From: Burkholderia lata
GTDB taxonomy: Bacteria; Pseudomonadota; Gammaproteobacteria; Burkholderiales; Burkholderiaceae
Direction of reading: 5' to 3'
NCBI RefSeq assembly: GCF_000012945.1
Contig: NC_007510.1
Location: 3,534,001 to 3,598,000, forward strand
DNA length: 64,000 bases
The notes beneath the pieces were generated by a model. That model had not been told where the DNA came from and searched no databases. It saw only the letters and a list, made by a program, of their open reading frames with translations. The position numbers were made by a program, and so were the translations under genes. Below are positions 1 through 7,814 of the stretch, in pieces (positions within the stretch are counted from its first letter, which is position 1; the number at the start of each line of letters is the position of its first letter).

Positions 1-749
1 TTGAGCAGCTGGTTCGCCGACTGCTCGTTCTGGTCGGCCGTCTGGATCAGCTTCGACTGAAGCTGGAACGCGCGCGCGTTGTCGATCATCGCGACCATCG
101 CGGTCACCGGGTTGACGTTGCTGCCTTCGAGCGAATTCGGCGTGACGACCACGTTCGGGTCGGCATCGGCCGGATTGCCGTCGGCGGTGCGGAACAGCCC
201 GTCGTTGCCGCGCGTGAGCGTGGCCGGATCGGGATTCACGAGCTTCATCTGGTCGACGATCGCGACCGCCGTCGGCGGGTCGCCCGGCATCAGTGCGGAA
301 ATCGTGCCGTCCTTGCCGATCGTCACTTCCGCGTTCGGCGGCACCGAGATCGGGCCGCCGTTGCCGACCACCGGCAGGTTGCTCGCGTTGACGAGCTGGC
401 CGTTCTCGTCGACGTGCAGGTTGCCGGCGCGCGTGTACGCCTCGCTGCCGTCGGCCGCCTGCACCGACAGCCAGCCCGCGCCCTGCACGGCGACGTCGAG
501 CGGGTTGCCGGTGCGCGTGATCGGACCCGGCGCGTAGTCGGCGCCGGGCGTCGACGCGAGCACGTAGGTGCGCGTCGTCGTCGGGTCGCTCGTGCTGCCG
601 TCGCCGAAATTCATCGGCACCGCGCGATACGTCGCGAGCTGCGCGCGAAAGCCCGTCGTCGACGCGTTCGCGAGGTTGTTCGCGACGATCGCCTGCTGGT
701 CGAGCGACTGCGACGCACCCGTCATCGCCGTGTAGATCAGTCGGTCCAT
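1..749 (-). CDS. flgF: FlgF, flagellar proximal rod protein (3' end cut by window edge)
   Basis: FlgF is one of the rod subunits that carry torque from the MS ring to the hook in the periplasm. The product opens with MDRLIYTAMTGASQSLDQQA and continues with NNLANASTTGFRAQL, the flagellar rod/hook N-terminal signature. The visible C-terminal part, with SLEGSNVNPVTAMVAMID and ARAFQLQSKLI, is the matching C-terminal helix region. These two coiled-coil ends are what rod and hook proteins use to assemble. 249 codons are visible, close to the usual full length, so only a few residues are missing. It starts 19 bases after flgE stops and is the last visible gene of flgBCDEF. Confidence 0.95.
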   Translation of the reverse strand, partial: MDRLIYTAMTGASQSLDQQAIVANNLANASTTGFRAQLATYRAVPMNFGDGSTSDPTTTRTYVLASTPGADYAPGPITRTGNPLDVAVQGAGWLSVQAADGSEAYTRAGNLHVDENGQLVNASNLPVVGNGGPISVPPNAEVTIGKDGTISALMPGDPPTAVAIVDQMKLVNPDPATLTRGNDGLFRTADGNPADADPNVVVTPNSLEGSNVNPVTAMVAMIDNARAFQLQSKLIQTADQNEQSANQLL

Positions 750-768
750 GGCTGCTCGTTGTCCGCGC

Positions 769-2010
769 TTACAGGTTGATGATCGTCTGGTCGACGGCCT
801 GCTGCGTCTTGATCGTCTGCGCGTTCGCCTGGTAGTTGCGCTGCGCGGTGATCAGGTTGACGAGCTGCGACGTGAGGTCGACGTTCGAGTTTTCCAGCGC
901 GCTGCCCTGCAGCTTGCCGTGGTTCGTGCTGCCCGGCGCCGAGATCTGCGGCACGCCCGACGCGGCGCTTTCCGCGTACTGGTTGCCGCCGAGGTTCACC
1001 AGCCCGTTCGGGTTGTTGAAGTTGGCGAGCGCGATCTCACCGAGCACGGCGGTCTGGCCGTTCGAGTAGTTGCCGGTCAGCTTGCCGTCGGCGCCGATCG
1101 TGTAGGTCGTCAGCGTGCCGCTCGCGTAGCCGTCCTGCGCGAGGTTGTTCACGCCGTCCTTGCCGCCGTACTGCGTCGTGCCGGTCAGGTCGAGCGTGAG
1201 GCTCTGCGGCGTCGCCGAGCCGTCGGTGTTCGGCACCGTGAACTGGAACTGGCCGACCGACGTGGTCGGCGTGGCCGGCGTGCCCGTCGTCGTGCTCTTG
1301 ATCGCGCCCGACGAGTCGAACGTGACCGTGCCGAGATCCGTCGTGGAGCCGCCCTGCACGCCCGCGTACGCTTCCCACGTGCCGGCCGCCGACTTCACGA
1401 AGTACATGTTGACCGCCTGCGAACCGCCGAGCGAGTCGTACACCTGGATCGACGTCGAGTAGTTGTAGGTCGTGTTGTCGGTCGCGCTGAACGGCGTCTT
1501 GGTCGGCGTCGTGTCCTGCGAATTCAGGTTGAACTGCGCGGAGATCTTGGTCGTCGCGGTCGGCGCGATGTTGGTCGTCGGCGCCTGCAGCGGCACGGTC
1601 TGCGCGGTGTTGATCACGCCGCCCGCGTTGGCCGCATAGCCCATCAGGTTACGGCCTTGCGAGTCGACGATGAAGCCGTTCTTGTCGCGCTGGAACGTGC
1701 CGTCGCGCGAGTAGGTCGTCACGCCGTTGTTCGACATCTGGAAGAAGCCGTTGCCGTTGATCGCGACGTCGAGCGACGAGCTCGTCGTGTTGATCGTGCC
1801 CTGGCCGAAGTTCTGCTGCACCGCGTTCAGCGACGTGCCGATACCGATCTGCGTGTTGGTCGACGTCGCGACCGAGTTCGCATACATGTCGGCGAACTGC
1901 GCGGTGCTCGACTTGAAGCCGACCGTGTTCGCGTTCGCGATGTTGTTGCCGATCACGTCGAGCGCGTTCGATGCACCCGCGAGGCCGCTCAGACCCTGTT
2001 GATAACCCAT
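769..2010 (-). CDS. flgE: FlgE, flagellar hook protein
   Basis: FlgE polymerises outside the cell into the hook, the flexible joint between rod and filament. The 413-residue product begins MGYQQGLSGLAGASNALDVI followed by GNNIANANTVGFKSS, the conserved N-terminal D0 segment. It ends with SNVDLTSQLVNLITAQRNYQ and a helix rich in Q, T and V, the matching C-terminal D0 segment. The middle is Thr, Ser, Gly and Asn rich, as expected for the exposed domains. A GGAGACC ribosome site sits just upstream of the ATG. It lies between flgD (33-base gap) and flgF (19-base gap). Export should depend on the cap protein FlgD and length control on FliK, both encoded in this window. Confidence 0.97.
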   Translation of the reverse strand: MGYQQGLSGLAGASNALDVIGNNIANANTVGFKSSTAQFADMYANSVATSTNTQIGIGTSLNAVQQNFGQGTINTTSSSLDVAINGNGFFQMSNNGVTTYSRDGTFQRDKNGFIVDSQGRNLMGYAANAGGVINTAQTVPLQAPTTNIAPTATTKISAQFNLNSQDTTPTKTPFSATDNTTYNYSTSIQVYDSLGGSQAVNMYFVKSAAGTWEAYAGVQGGSTTDLGTVTFDSSGAIKSTTTGTPATPTTSVGQFQFTVPNTDGSATPQSLTLDLTGTTQYGGKDGVNNLAQDGYASGTLTTYTIGADGKLTGNYSNGQTAVLGEIALANFNNPNGLVNLGGNQYAESAASGVPQISAPGSTNHGKLQGSALENSNVDLTSQLVNLITAQRNYQANAQTIKTQQAVDQTIINL

Positions 2011-2043
2011 TTCGGTCTCCGTTTCGAGATTGCTCGATCAGTA

Positions 2044-2799
2044 TCAGTTGGAGGTGGTGCCGCTGCCGGACGAATTCGACGCGGACGACGTGGTGTTCGG
2101 GAAAATCGACGCAACCTGGGTCAGCCCCACGGTCGTGCCGTTCGACAGCACGAGCCCCGCCGTGCCGTCCGCCTGCTTGATCACGCTCTGCACGGTCGAC
2201 GCCGCGAGCGTCGTGGCCGGCTGCGGCGTGCCGTTGCTGTCGGTGTACGACGCGCTGACGGTGTACTTGCCGTCCGGCAGTGCGTTGCCCGCCGCGTCGG
2301 TCGGCGTCCAGTTGAACGGCACGGTGCCGGCCGACTGCGCGCCCGCGTTGATCGTGTTCACCACGGTGCCCGCCGCGTTCTTCACGGTGATCGTCAGGTT
2401 CGACACTGAACTCGCGAGCGACACGCCGAACGGCGACGCCGCGCCGCTCTTCACCGCGACCGCGTTGCCCGGTGCGAGCACGTTCGTGCCGATCAGCAGC
2501 GCGGCCTGCGTCTGCTGGCCGGCCGTGAGCTGCGTCGACAGCGACGTGAGCGACGTGTTCAGCTGCGCGATGCCGCTCACCGTGTTGATCTGCGCGAGCT
2601 GCGACGTCATCTGCGAGCTGTCGACCGGGCTGGTCGGGTCCTGGTTCTGCAACTGCGTGACGAGCAGCTTCAGGAACGTCGCCTGCAGGTCGCTCGCCGA
2701 CGTGCCGTTGGTCGACACTTTGTTGGTGTTCATCGTGTCGGTCGGCAGGTTCGACACGTTCGTGCCGTTGCTGCCGATCGTCGTGTTGGAGGAAGTCAT
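2044..2799 (-). CDS. flgD: FlgD, hook assembly cap/scaffold protein
   Basis: FlgD caps the growing hook and is needed to add FlgE subunits; it leaves when the hook is complete. The 251-residue product has the conserved N-terminal stretch ATFLKLLVTQLQNQDPTSPV with SSQMTSQLAQINTVSGIAQL after it. The C-terminal part (around residues 110-220) has the FlgD Ig-like and tudor-like region, with DAAGNALPDGKYTVSASYTD. It is Thr/Ser rich at both ends and lacks a signal peptide, as expected for a protein exported by the flagellar type III apparatus. It sits between flgC and flgE in the same leftward operon. Confidence 0.95.
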   Translation of the reverse strand: MTSSNTTIGSNGTNVSNLPTDTMNTNKVSTNGTSASDLQATFLKLLVTQLQNQDPTSPVDSSQMTSQLAQINTVSGIAQLNTSLTSLSTQLTAGQQTQAALLIGTNVLAPGNAVAVKSGAASPFGVSLASSVSNLTITVKNAAGTVVNTINAGAQSAGTVPFNWTPTDAAGNALPDGKYTVSASYTDSNGTPQPATTLAASTVQSVIKQADGTAGLVLSNGTTVGLTQVASIFPNTTSSASNSSGSGTTSN

Positions 2800-2863
2800 C
2801 CTGGGTGGCCTTCTGTCGGGACTGTCGGAACTGTCGAGTCTGTAAGGTCGGTCGACGCGCGGC

Positions 2864-3289
2864 TTACGAGCCGATCGTCAGCGTCTTGAGCATCAGCGTC
2901 TTCGCGGTGTTCAGCGTCTCGACGTTGGCCTGGTACGAGCGCGACGCCGAGATCATGTTCACCATCTCCTGCACCGGATCGACGTTCGGCATCTGCACGT
3001 AGCCGTTCGAATCGGCAGCCGGGTTCGACGGGTCGTAGGTCGACTTCATCGGCGACGGGTCATCCATCACCTTCGTCACGCGCACGCCGCCCACGCCCTG
3101 GCCGGACGCGGTGCGTGCGCCGCCGATCGGGTCGGTCGCGAACACGACCTGCTTGGCCTTGTACGGCTTGCCGTCCGGGCCGGTTGCGCTATCGGCGTTC
3201 GCGAGGTTCGACGCGGTGACGTTCAGGCGCTGCGACTGCGCGGACAGCGCCGAGCCGGCGACGCCGAAGATGTTCATCAACGAGGGCAT
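2864..3289 (-). CDS. flgC: FlgC, flagellar proximal rod protein
   Basis: FlgC is a proximal rod subunit. The 141-residue product starts [20 protein letters not shown] and continues [14 protein letters not shown], the N-terminal rod signature. It ends with [20 protein letters not shown], the rod C-terminal motif, and then [15 protein letters not shown]. The length is normal for the family (about 134-141 residues). An AAGGAG ribosome site lies upstream of the ATG. It follows flgB after 40 bases and precedes flgD after 64 bases in a typical flgBCD arrangement. Confidence 0.96.
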   Translation of the reverse strand: MPSLMNIFGVAGSALSAQSQRLNVTASNLANADSATGPDGKPYKAKQVVFATDPIGGARTASGQGVGGVRVTKVMDDPSPMKSTYDPSNPAADSNGYVQMPNVDPVQEMVNMISASRSYQANVETLNTAKTLMLKTLTIGS

Positions 3290-3329
3290 GGAAGCTCCTT
3301 TTGCTCGGATTCGGCGGCGGTACGCGCCG

Positions 3330-3818
3330 TCACTGGTTCGACGTGATCGCGGCGATCATCGCCTTGATCTGCTGGGTCATCACGGTCATCCCGGTCTGGT
3401 AGTGCAGCGCGTTGTTCGCGAACTGCACGCGCTCGACGTCGAGATCGACCGTGTTGCCGTCGAGCGCCGGCTGCAGCGGCATCCGGTATTGCGCACGGCC
3501 GTAGTCGTCCGACGGGCCGCCCGTCGGGATCAGCTTCGCGGTGCCGGCCATGTGGCCCGCCGCCGTCGACACCATCGACATCCCGCTCGTCACGCCGGCC
3601 GGCTGCGCCATCGGCAGTTGCGCCGCGTTGCTCGGCGCGAGGCCGCCGCCCGTCTGCTTCAGCGAGCGCGCGAGCGTCGACGCGAAATCGACGTCGCGGG
3701 CCTGGTAGCCGGGCGTGTCGGAGTTCGCGATGTTCGACGACAGCAGTTCCTGCCGGTAGGCGCGTACGTCCAGCGCCTGTCGGCCGAACGCGAATTCCGC
3801 ATCGAGTTTGTCCAGCAT
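3330..3818 (-). CDS. flgB: FlgB, flagellar proximal rod protein
   Basis: FlgB is thought to be the first rod subunit placed on the FliF/FliE base. The product is 162 residues when read from [20 protein letters not shown], which has a GGAGAG ribosome site before it; the open frame runs further upstream but that part looks non-coding. The segment [20 protein letters not shown] is the family's N-terminal signature, and the end has [20 protein letters not shown], the C-terminal helix. It is the first gene of the leftward flgBCDEF operon and is divergent from flgA. Some 200 bases separate the two start codons and must hold both promoters. Confidence 0.95.
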   Translation of the reverse strand: MLDKLDAEFAFGRQALDVRAYRQELLSSNIANSDTPGYQARDVDFASTLARSLKQTGGGLAPSNAAQLPMAQPAGVTSGMSMVSTAAGHMAGTAKLIPTGGPSDDYGRAQYRMPLQPALDGNTVDLDVERVQFANNALHYQTGMTVMTQQIKAMIAAITSNQ

Positions 3819-3962
3819 GTGTGCGTCTCTCCGTATGAAGCGCTGCACGCCCCTCGCGCCGGATGGCGACTCGAGAGGCTTTTTTCCATGACAGCGATGG
3901 TAGGCGTCGGACGCAACCGGCAATCGGGCGAATAACGCGGCAAAGGCCCCCTCTATTCATCG

Positions 3963-3990
3963 TTTGCGCGACCGCCCCGCTCCCTAGAAT
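3963..3990 (+). promoter_or_regulatory. Possible sigma-70-type promoter for flgA
   Basis: TTTGCG at 3963-3968 and TAGAAT at 3985-3990 are separated by 16 bases and lie about 30 bases before the flgA start. The -10 match is good and the -35 match is only fair. No sigma-28 or sigma-54 consensus was found in this divergent region. The main flagellar class II promoters are expected here but could not be recognised with confidence. Confidence 0.3.
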
Positions 3991-4022
3991 GCGAAGCGGA
4001 GCAACGGATCGGGGATACAGCG

Positions 4023-5288
4023 ATGACTGGCAGCGCACTTCGCGGAAGGAACGGGCGGCTCACGCACGTCCGGCGTGCGTTTGCGCTCGCCGCGGCGCTG
4101 TGGATCGCCGCCCCGGCCGCGCACGCGGACGACGGGATGATCGTGATTCCGGGGCGCGGCGAGACGGCCGAAACCGCGCTCGCGCACGCCAATGCGGCGA
4201 GCGGCGGGAATGCGGCGATGGCGCCGGGTTCGGTTGTGGCGCCCGACGCCGGGCGCGCGGCGAGCAGCACGGGCGCCGCTGCCGGCGCGTCCGGCACCGG
4301 CTACGCGGCGCAACCCGCGGGCACGATGGTCGTGACGACCGTCCCGCCGCCGGCTGCCGTACCCGCCCCTGCGCCGGCCCCGGCGCCTCGCCCCGTCTAC
4401 GCGACCGCCCGCATGAACGCCGGAACCGGAACCGGATATGGCGCGCCGCGCGCCGCCGATCCGAACGCGATCGCGACGGTCGTCGCCGGCACGGCCGAGC
4501 CCGCATCGAATCCCGCACGACCGACCCCGCAGCAGGCCATGGCCGCGCGCCTGGCGGCGGCCCGCGCCGCGTCCGCCGCGCCGGCGCCGCGCGCCGTACC
4601 GGTTTCCGCGAGCCCGGCCCCGGCGGCCAATGCCGCCAACGCGGCCCAGCCGGCGACGCCGCCCGGCCAGCAGGATCCCGAGTCGATCCGCCGCGCGGCC
4701 CTCGCGTTCCTGCAGCAACAGGTCGCGGGCCTGCCCGGCAAGACCACCGCGACCGTCACGACCGCGTTTCCGCGCGGGCTCGCCGCGTGCACGACGCTCG
4801 AACCGTTCATGCCGACCGGCGCACGCCTGTGGGGCCGCACGACGGTCGGCGTGCGCTGCGCGGGCGAGCGGCCGTGGACCGTCTACCTGCAGGCGAAAGT
4901 CACCGTGCAGGCCACCTACTACGTCGCCGCGCGCCAGATCGCGCCCGGCGAGCCGCTTTCCGCGGCCGACCTGGTCGCCCGCGACGGCGACCTGACGGTG
5001 CTGCCGCTCGCGGTGATCACCGATCCGGCGCAGGCGATCGGCGCGACCGCGCTCGCGCGCATCTCGGCCGGGCTGCCGCTGCGGCAGGACATGCTGAAGA
5101 GCGCGGCGTCGGTGTCGGCCGGCCAGACGGTGCGGGTGGTCGCGGCCGGGCCCGGCTTCACGATTTCGGCCGAGGGCAGCGCGCTGGCGAATGCGGCGCC
5201 CGGCCAGTCGGTGCGGGTGCGGATGGCGGCGGGCCAGATCGTCACGGCGATCGTCAAGGACGCCGGCACCGTGGAAATTCCGCTGTAG
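4023..5288 (+). CDS. flgA: FlgA, P-ring assembly chaperone, with a long Ala/Pro-rich insert
   Basis: FlgA is a periplasmic chaperone that helps FlgI form the P ring around the rod. Residues 1 to about 37 form a Sec signal peptide (RRAFALAAALWIAAPAAHAD). From about 40 to 215 the sequence is low in complexity and rich in Ala, Pro and Gly. The true FlgA domain starts near PESIRRAALAFLQQQVAGLP and includes the SAF-type region YYVAARQIAPGEPLSAADLV and the C-terminal GQSVRVRMAAGQIVTAIVKD. At 421 residues it is roughly twice the length of enteric FlgA; the insert accounts for the excess. It is divergent from flgB and upstream of flgM, as usual. Confidence 0.93.
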   Translation: MTGSALRGRNGRLTHVRRAFALAAALWIAAPAAHADDGMIVIPGRGETAETALAHANAASGGNAAMAPGSVVAPDAGRAASSTGAAAGASGTGYAAQPAGTMVVTTVPPPAAVPAPAPAPAPRPVYATARMNAGTGTGYGAPRAADPNAIATVVAGTAEPASNPARPTPQQAMAARLAAARAASAAPAPRAVPVSASPAPAANAANAAQPATPPGQQDPESIRRAALAFLQQQVAGLPGKTTATVTTAFPRGLAACTTLEPFMPTGARLWGRTTVGVRCAGERPWTVYLQAKVTVQATYYVAARQIAPGEPLSAADLVARDGDLTVLPLAVITDPAQAIGATALARISAGLPLRQDMLKSAASVSAGQTVRVVAAGPGFTISAEGSALANAAPGQSVRVRMAAGQIVTAIVKDAGTVEIPL

Positions 5289-5351
5289 GGGCGGATCCCG
5301 CCCCAAGAATGTAAAGAATTGTTTATTCGGGGCATTTCGGGCTCGCGATGC

Positions 5352-5378
5352 TAAAGTTCGGGCCGACCCGGCCGTTAT
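5352..5378 (+). promoter_or_regulatory. FliA (sigma-28) promoter of flgM
   Basis: TAAAGTTC at 5352-5359, an 11-base spacer and GCCGTTAT at 5371-5378 match the class III flagellar consensus TAAAGTTT-N11-GCCGATAA at 13 of 16 positions with exact spacing. It lies 28 bases before the flgM start codon. In the known circuit, FliA-driven flgM expression makes more of the anti-sigma factor that is then exported. Confidence 0.88.
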
Positions 5379-5406
5379 CTGGGTCAAACCGAACAGGAAA
5401 CCCATC

Positions 5407-5736
5407 GTGAAGATCGATTCCACTCCGAACCCGAGCCCCCTGGCGCCGACCGGCAACGGCGCGACCCGTGCGCAATCCGGCGCGGCTTCGTCTTCGTCCG
5501 CGCAGGCGGCCGACGGCGGGTCGACCGGCGGCGACCCGAGCGTGAACCTGTCGGGTCTGTCCGGCCAGCTGCGCTCGGTATCCGCGTCCGGCAACGGCGA
5601 TATCGACACGGGCCTGGTCCAGTCGATCAAGGACGCGCTGAACAACGGCACGCTGACGATCGACGCGAACAAGATCGCCGACGGCGTATTGAATACCGCC
5701 CGAGAGCTGCTGCAGCAGCAGCGCCCGGGCAACTGA
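5407..5736 (+). CDS. flgM: FlgM, anti-sigma-28 factor
   Basis: FlgM binds FliA (sigma-28) in the cytoplasm and holds back late flagellar genes until the hook is finished, when it is exported. The start is a GTG read as Met (MKIDSTPNPSPLAP), preceded by an AGGAAA ribosome site; the same frame stays open upstream, but that part overlaps the end of flgA and does not resemble FlgM. The N-terminal half is Ser, Ala and Gly rich and probably disordered. The C-terminal sigma-binding part is visible in VNLSGLSGQLRSVSASGNGD and DANKIADGVLNTARELL. The length of 109 residues is normal. It sits directly after a FliA promoter and before flgN. Confidence 0.93.
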   Translation: MKIDSTPNPSPLAPTGNGATRAQSGAASSSSAQAADGGSTGGDPSVNLSGLSGQLRSVSASGNGDIDTGLVQSIKDALNNGTLTIDANKIADGVLNTARELLQQQRPGN

Positions 5737-5737
5737 A

Positions 5738-5767
5738 GCGGGCCTCGCGGGGCCCGCCCCCCCCCCC
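5738..5767. repeat. Stem-loop plus run of 11 cytosines between flgM and flgN
   Basis: GCGGGCC (5738-5744) pairs with GGCCCGC (5751-5757) just after the flgM stop. It is followed by an uninterrupted run of 11 C at 5757-5767. There is no T tract, so it is not a standard intrinsic terminator. It could attenuate or stabilise flgM mRNA. A homopolymer of this length can also slip in replication or be miscounted in sequencing. Confidence 0.7.
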
Positions 5768-5810
5768 GGTTTGCCGGCGCTACCCGCGCCGGCGCGACGA
5801 GCATGACGCG

Positions 5811-6251
5811 ATGAGAGAAGAGCTGCTGGCCACGGTCAACGACGAACACGCGACGGTCGAGGCGTTCGCGTCCCTGCTCGCGTACGAGGAAAAGGCGCTG
5901 ACGATGGCGCAGCCGCTCGAGATGCTGCCCGGGATCGTCGAAAAGAAAACCGAGCTGATCGACCGGCTCGCACAGCTCGAACGCACGCGCGACACGCAGC
6001 TTTCCGCCCTCGGCTTTCCGTCCGGCAAGAAGGGAATGGACCAGGCCGCCGAGCGCGATGCCCGCCTCGCCGGCCGCTGGCAGTTGCTGCAGCAGTCCGC
6101 CGAACGCGCGCGCCAGGCCAATGCGAACAACGGGATGCTGATCCGGATCCGGATGGACTACAACGAGCGCGCGCTCGCGGTCCTGCGCTCGGCGCCCGCG
6201 CCGGCCGGCATCTACGGCGCCGACGGCCGCGTGTCGGCTCTCACGCGCTGA
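5811..6251 (+). CDS. flgN: FlgN, chaperone for hook-filament junction proteins
   Basis: FlgN is a cytoplasmic export chaperone that binds the C-termini of FlgK and FlgL. The 146-residue product is largely helical and charged. Its first part, MREELLATVNDEHATVEAFA followed by LLAYEEKALT, resembles the FlgN family, as does the later stretch QANANNGMLIRIRMDYNERA. It ends with a short Ala/Pro region. It follows flgM after 74 bases, the usual flgM-flgN order, and is probably read from the same FliA promoter. Confidence 0.88.
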   Translation: MREELLATVNDEHATVEAFASLLAYEEKALTMAQPLEMLPGIVEKKTELIDRLAQLERTRDTQLSALGFPSGKKGMDQAAERDARLAGRWQLLQQSAERARQANANNGMLIRIRMDYNERALAVLRSAPAPAGIYGADGRVSALTR

Positions 6252-6430
6252 AGCACTCACTGACTGACTGATCGGCGGCAGCGCCGCCACCGCACGTTCC
6301 GCCTCTCGCCGCCCTGCGCGGCATCTCACGTTTCGACAGACCGGGCCCGAGCCCGGCACTCACGGTCCCTTCCGATACACGGCCGCGCAGCCGCGCCGTC
6401 GTCCCGTCACAACAATCAGAAGAGGGCCGC

Positions 6431-7795
6431 ATGCCATATTTCCGCATTCCGTTTTCACACCGCGTCGCCGCCGTGTCCGCCGTCGCGGCGCTGGGCACCG
6501 CCTTGACGCTCCCCGTCGCACAGGCCGCCGGCCCCGCGCCGCTGCCCACGCCGACGGGCGACATGTCGCTGTCGCCGGCCGGCCCCGACATCGTGCCGCC
6601 GGCCGCCTCGAGCGCGCCGGGCACGCCGGGCACGACACAGCGCGCGTCGCGCCGCGGGTCCGACACCTACACGTACCTGCGCTGCTGGTACCGGATCGAC
6701 GCGGATCCGCTGAAGCCGGCCTCGACCTACGAATGGGCGCGCAACCCCGCCGGCGGCGACTGGTATCGCGTGTCCGGCTACTGGTGGGCGGACGGCATCA
6801 GGCAGTGGAAGAACATGTTCTACAGCACGACGTCGCAGGACGCGCTCGCCGACGTGTGCCGCAAGACGCTGGCCGCGAAAGGCATCAAGACCGACCTCGT
6901 GCAGGCGGTCGCGGCCAACAACGCGCTGTCGTTCAACTACACGGTGTGGACCATCGATGCCGCGCAGCAGGACGCGCGCGTCAACAAGCTGATCGTGTTC
7001 GGCGACAGCCTGTCCGACACGCAGAACATGTTCAACGCGAGCCAGTGGAAGCTGCCGAACGGCACGAGCTGGCAGGCGGGACGCTTCAGCAACGGCCCGG
7101 TGTGGGCCGAATATCTCGCGAACACGCTGCGGCTGCCGTTCTACAACTGGGCTATCGGTGGCGCGGCGACCGACCAGTATCTCGTCGTGCCGGGCCTCGT
7201 GCAGCAGATCGACTCGTGGCGCGAATACATGGATCGCGCGCCCGACTACCGGCCCGCCAACACGCTGTTCGCGGTGTTCGCAGGCGGCAACGATCTGGTG
7301 AACTACGGGCGCTCGCCCGAGCAGGCGGCGAATGCGGTGCGCGACAGCCTCGAGCGGCTCGCCGCGGCCGGCGCGACGCGGATCATGCTCGTCACGCTGC
7401 CGGACGTGTCGCGCGCGCCGGTGTTCGCGACCCGCACCGACACCGCGAGCGTCGCCGCGCAGGTGAAGGACTACAACCAGCGCCTCGCCGACGCGGCCGC
7501 CGCGCTGCGCGCCCGCTACGGCGCGACGCTGCGGCTCGAGGTGTTCGATGCGTACGCGCTGTTCGACGACCTGCTGAGCCACCCGGCCCAGTACGGCTTC
7601 GACGACGCGAAGCGTGCATGCCTCGACATCCCGAAACCGTCGTCGCTCACCTACCTGAGCGCGCAGACGCCGCGCGCGGACTGCCGCGATCCGGCGCGCT
7701 TCGTGTTCTGGGACACGCTGCACCCGACCACGCGCACGCACGCGTGGCTCGCCGAGCGGATCGCGCCGTTCGTGCGTGCGCGCCTGCTGAACTGA
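6431..7795 (+). CDS. Secreted GDSL/SGNH-family lipase (thermolabile haemolysin type)
   Basis: This is a predicted exported ester hydrolase. Residues 1-33 form a Sec signal peptide (AAVSAVAALGTALTLPVAQA). An N-terminal region around residues 75-185 is rich in Trp and Tyr (WYRVSGYWWADGIRQWKNMF) and resembles the accessory domain of vibrio-type thermolabile haemolysins. The SGNH core follows: block I IVFGDSLSDTQNMF near residue 190 with the nucleophile Ser, block III FAVFAGGNDLVNY, and block V WDTLHPTTRTH near 426 with the catalytic Asp and His. There is no autotransporter barrel, so export past the outer membrane would need a separate system. Phospholipase or lysophospholipase activity is likely from the family but not shown here. 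Confidence 0.85.
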   Translation: MPYFRIPFSHRVAAVSAVAALGTALTLPVAQAAGPAPLPTPTGDMSLSPAGPDIVPPAASSAPGTPGTTQRASRRGSDTYTYLRCWYRIDADPLKPASTYEWARNPAGGDWYRVSGYWWADGIRQWKNMFYSTTSQDALADVCRKTLAAKGIKTDLVQAVAANNALSFNYTVWTIDAAQQDARVNKLIVFGDSLSDTQNMFNASQWKLPNGTSWQAGRFSNGPVWAEYLANTLRLPFYNWAIGGAATDQYLVVPGLVQQIDSWREYMDRAPDYRPANTLFAVFAGGNDLVNYGRSPEQAANAVRDSLERLAAAGATRIMLVTLPDVSRAPVFATRTDTASVAAQVKDYNQRLADAAAALRARYGATLRLEVFDAYALFDDLLSHPAQYGFDDAKRACLDIPKPSSLTYLSAQTPRADCRDPARFVFWDTLHPTTRTHAWLAERIAPFVRARLLN

Positions 7796-7814
7796 CCGGC
7801 GCGGGCGGCGGTGC

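Noticed and set aside
748..2409. A 553-codon frame opposite flgE and flgD
   Set aside because: It is Arg and Val rich without motifs; flgE and flgD on the other strand are certain.
3984..6359. A 791-codon antisense frame over flgA, flgM and flgN
   Set aside because: It is the shadow of three recognised flagellar genes, with Arg/Ala/Gly-rich composition and no known motifs.
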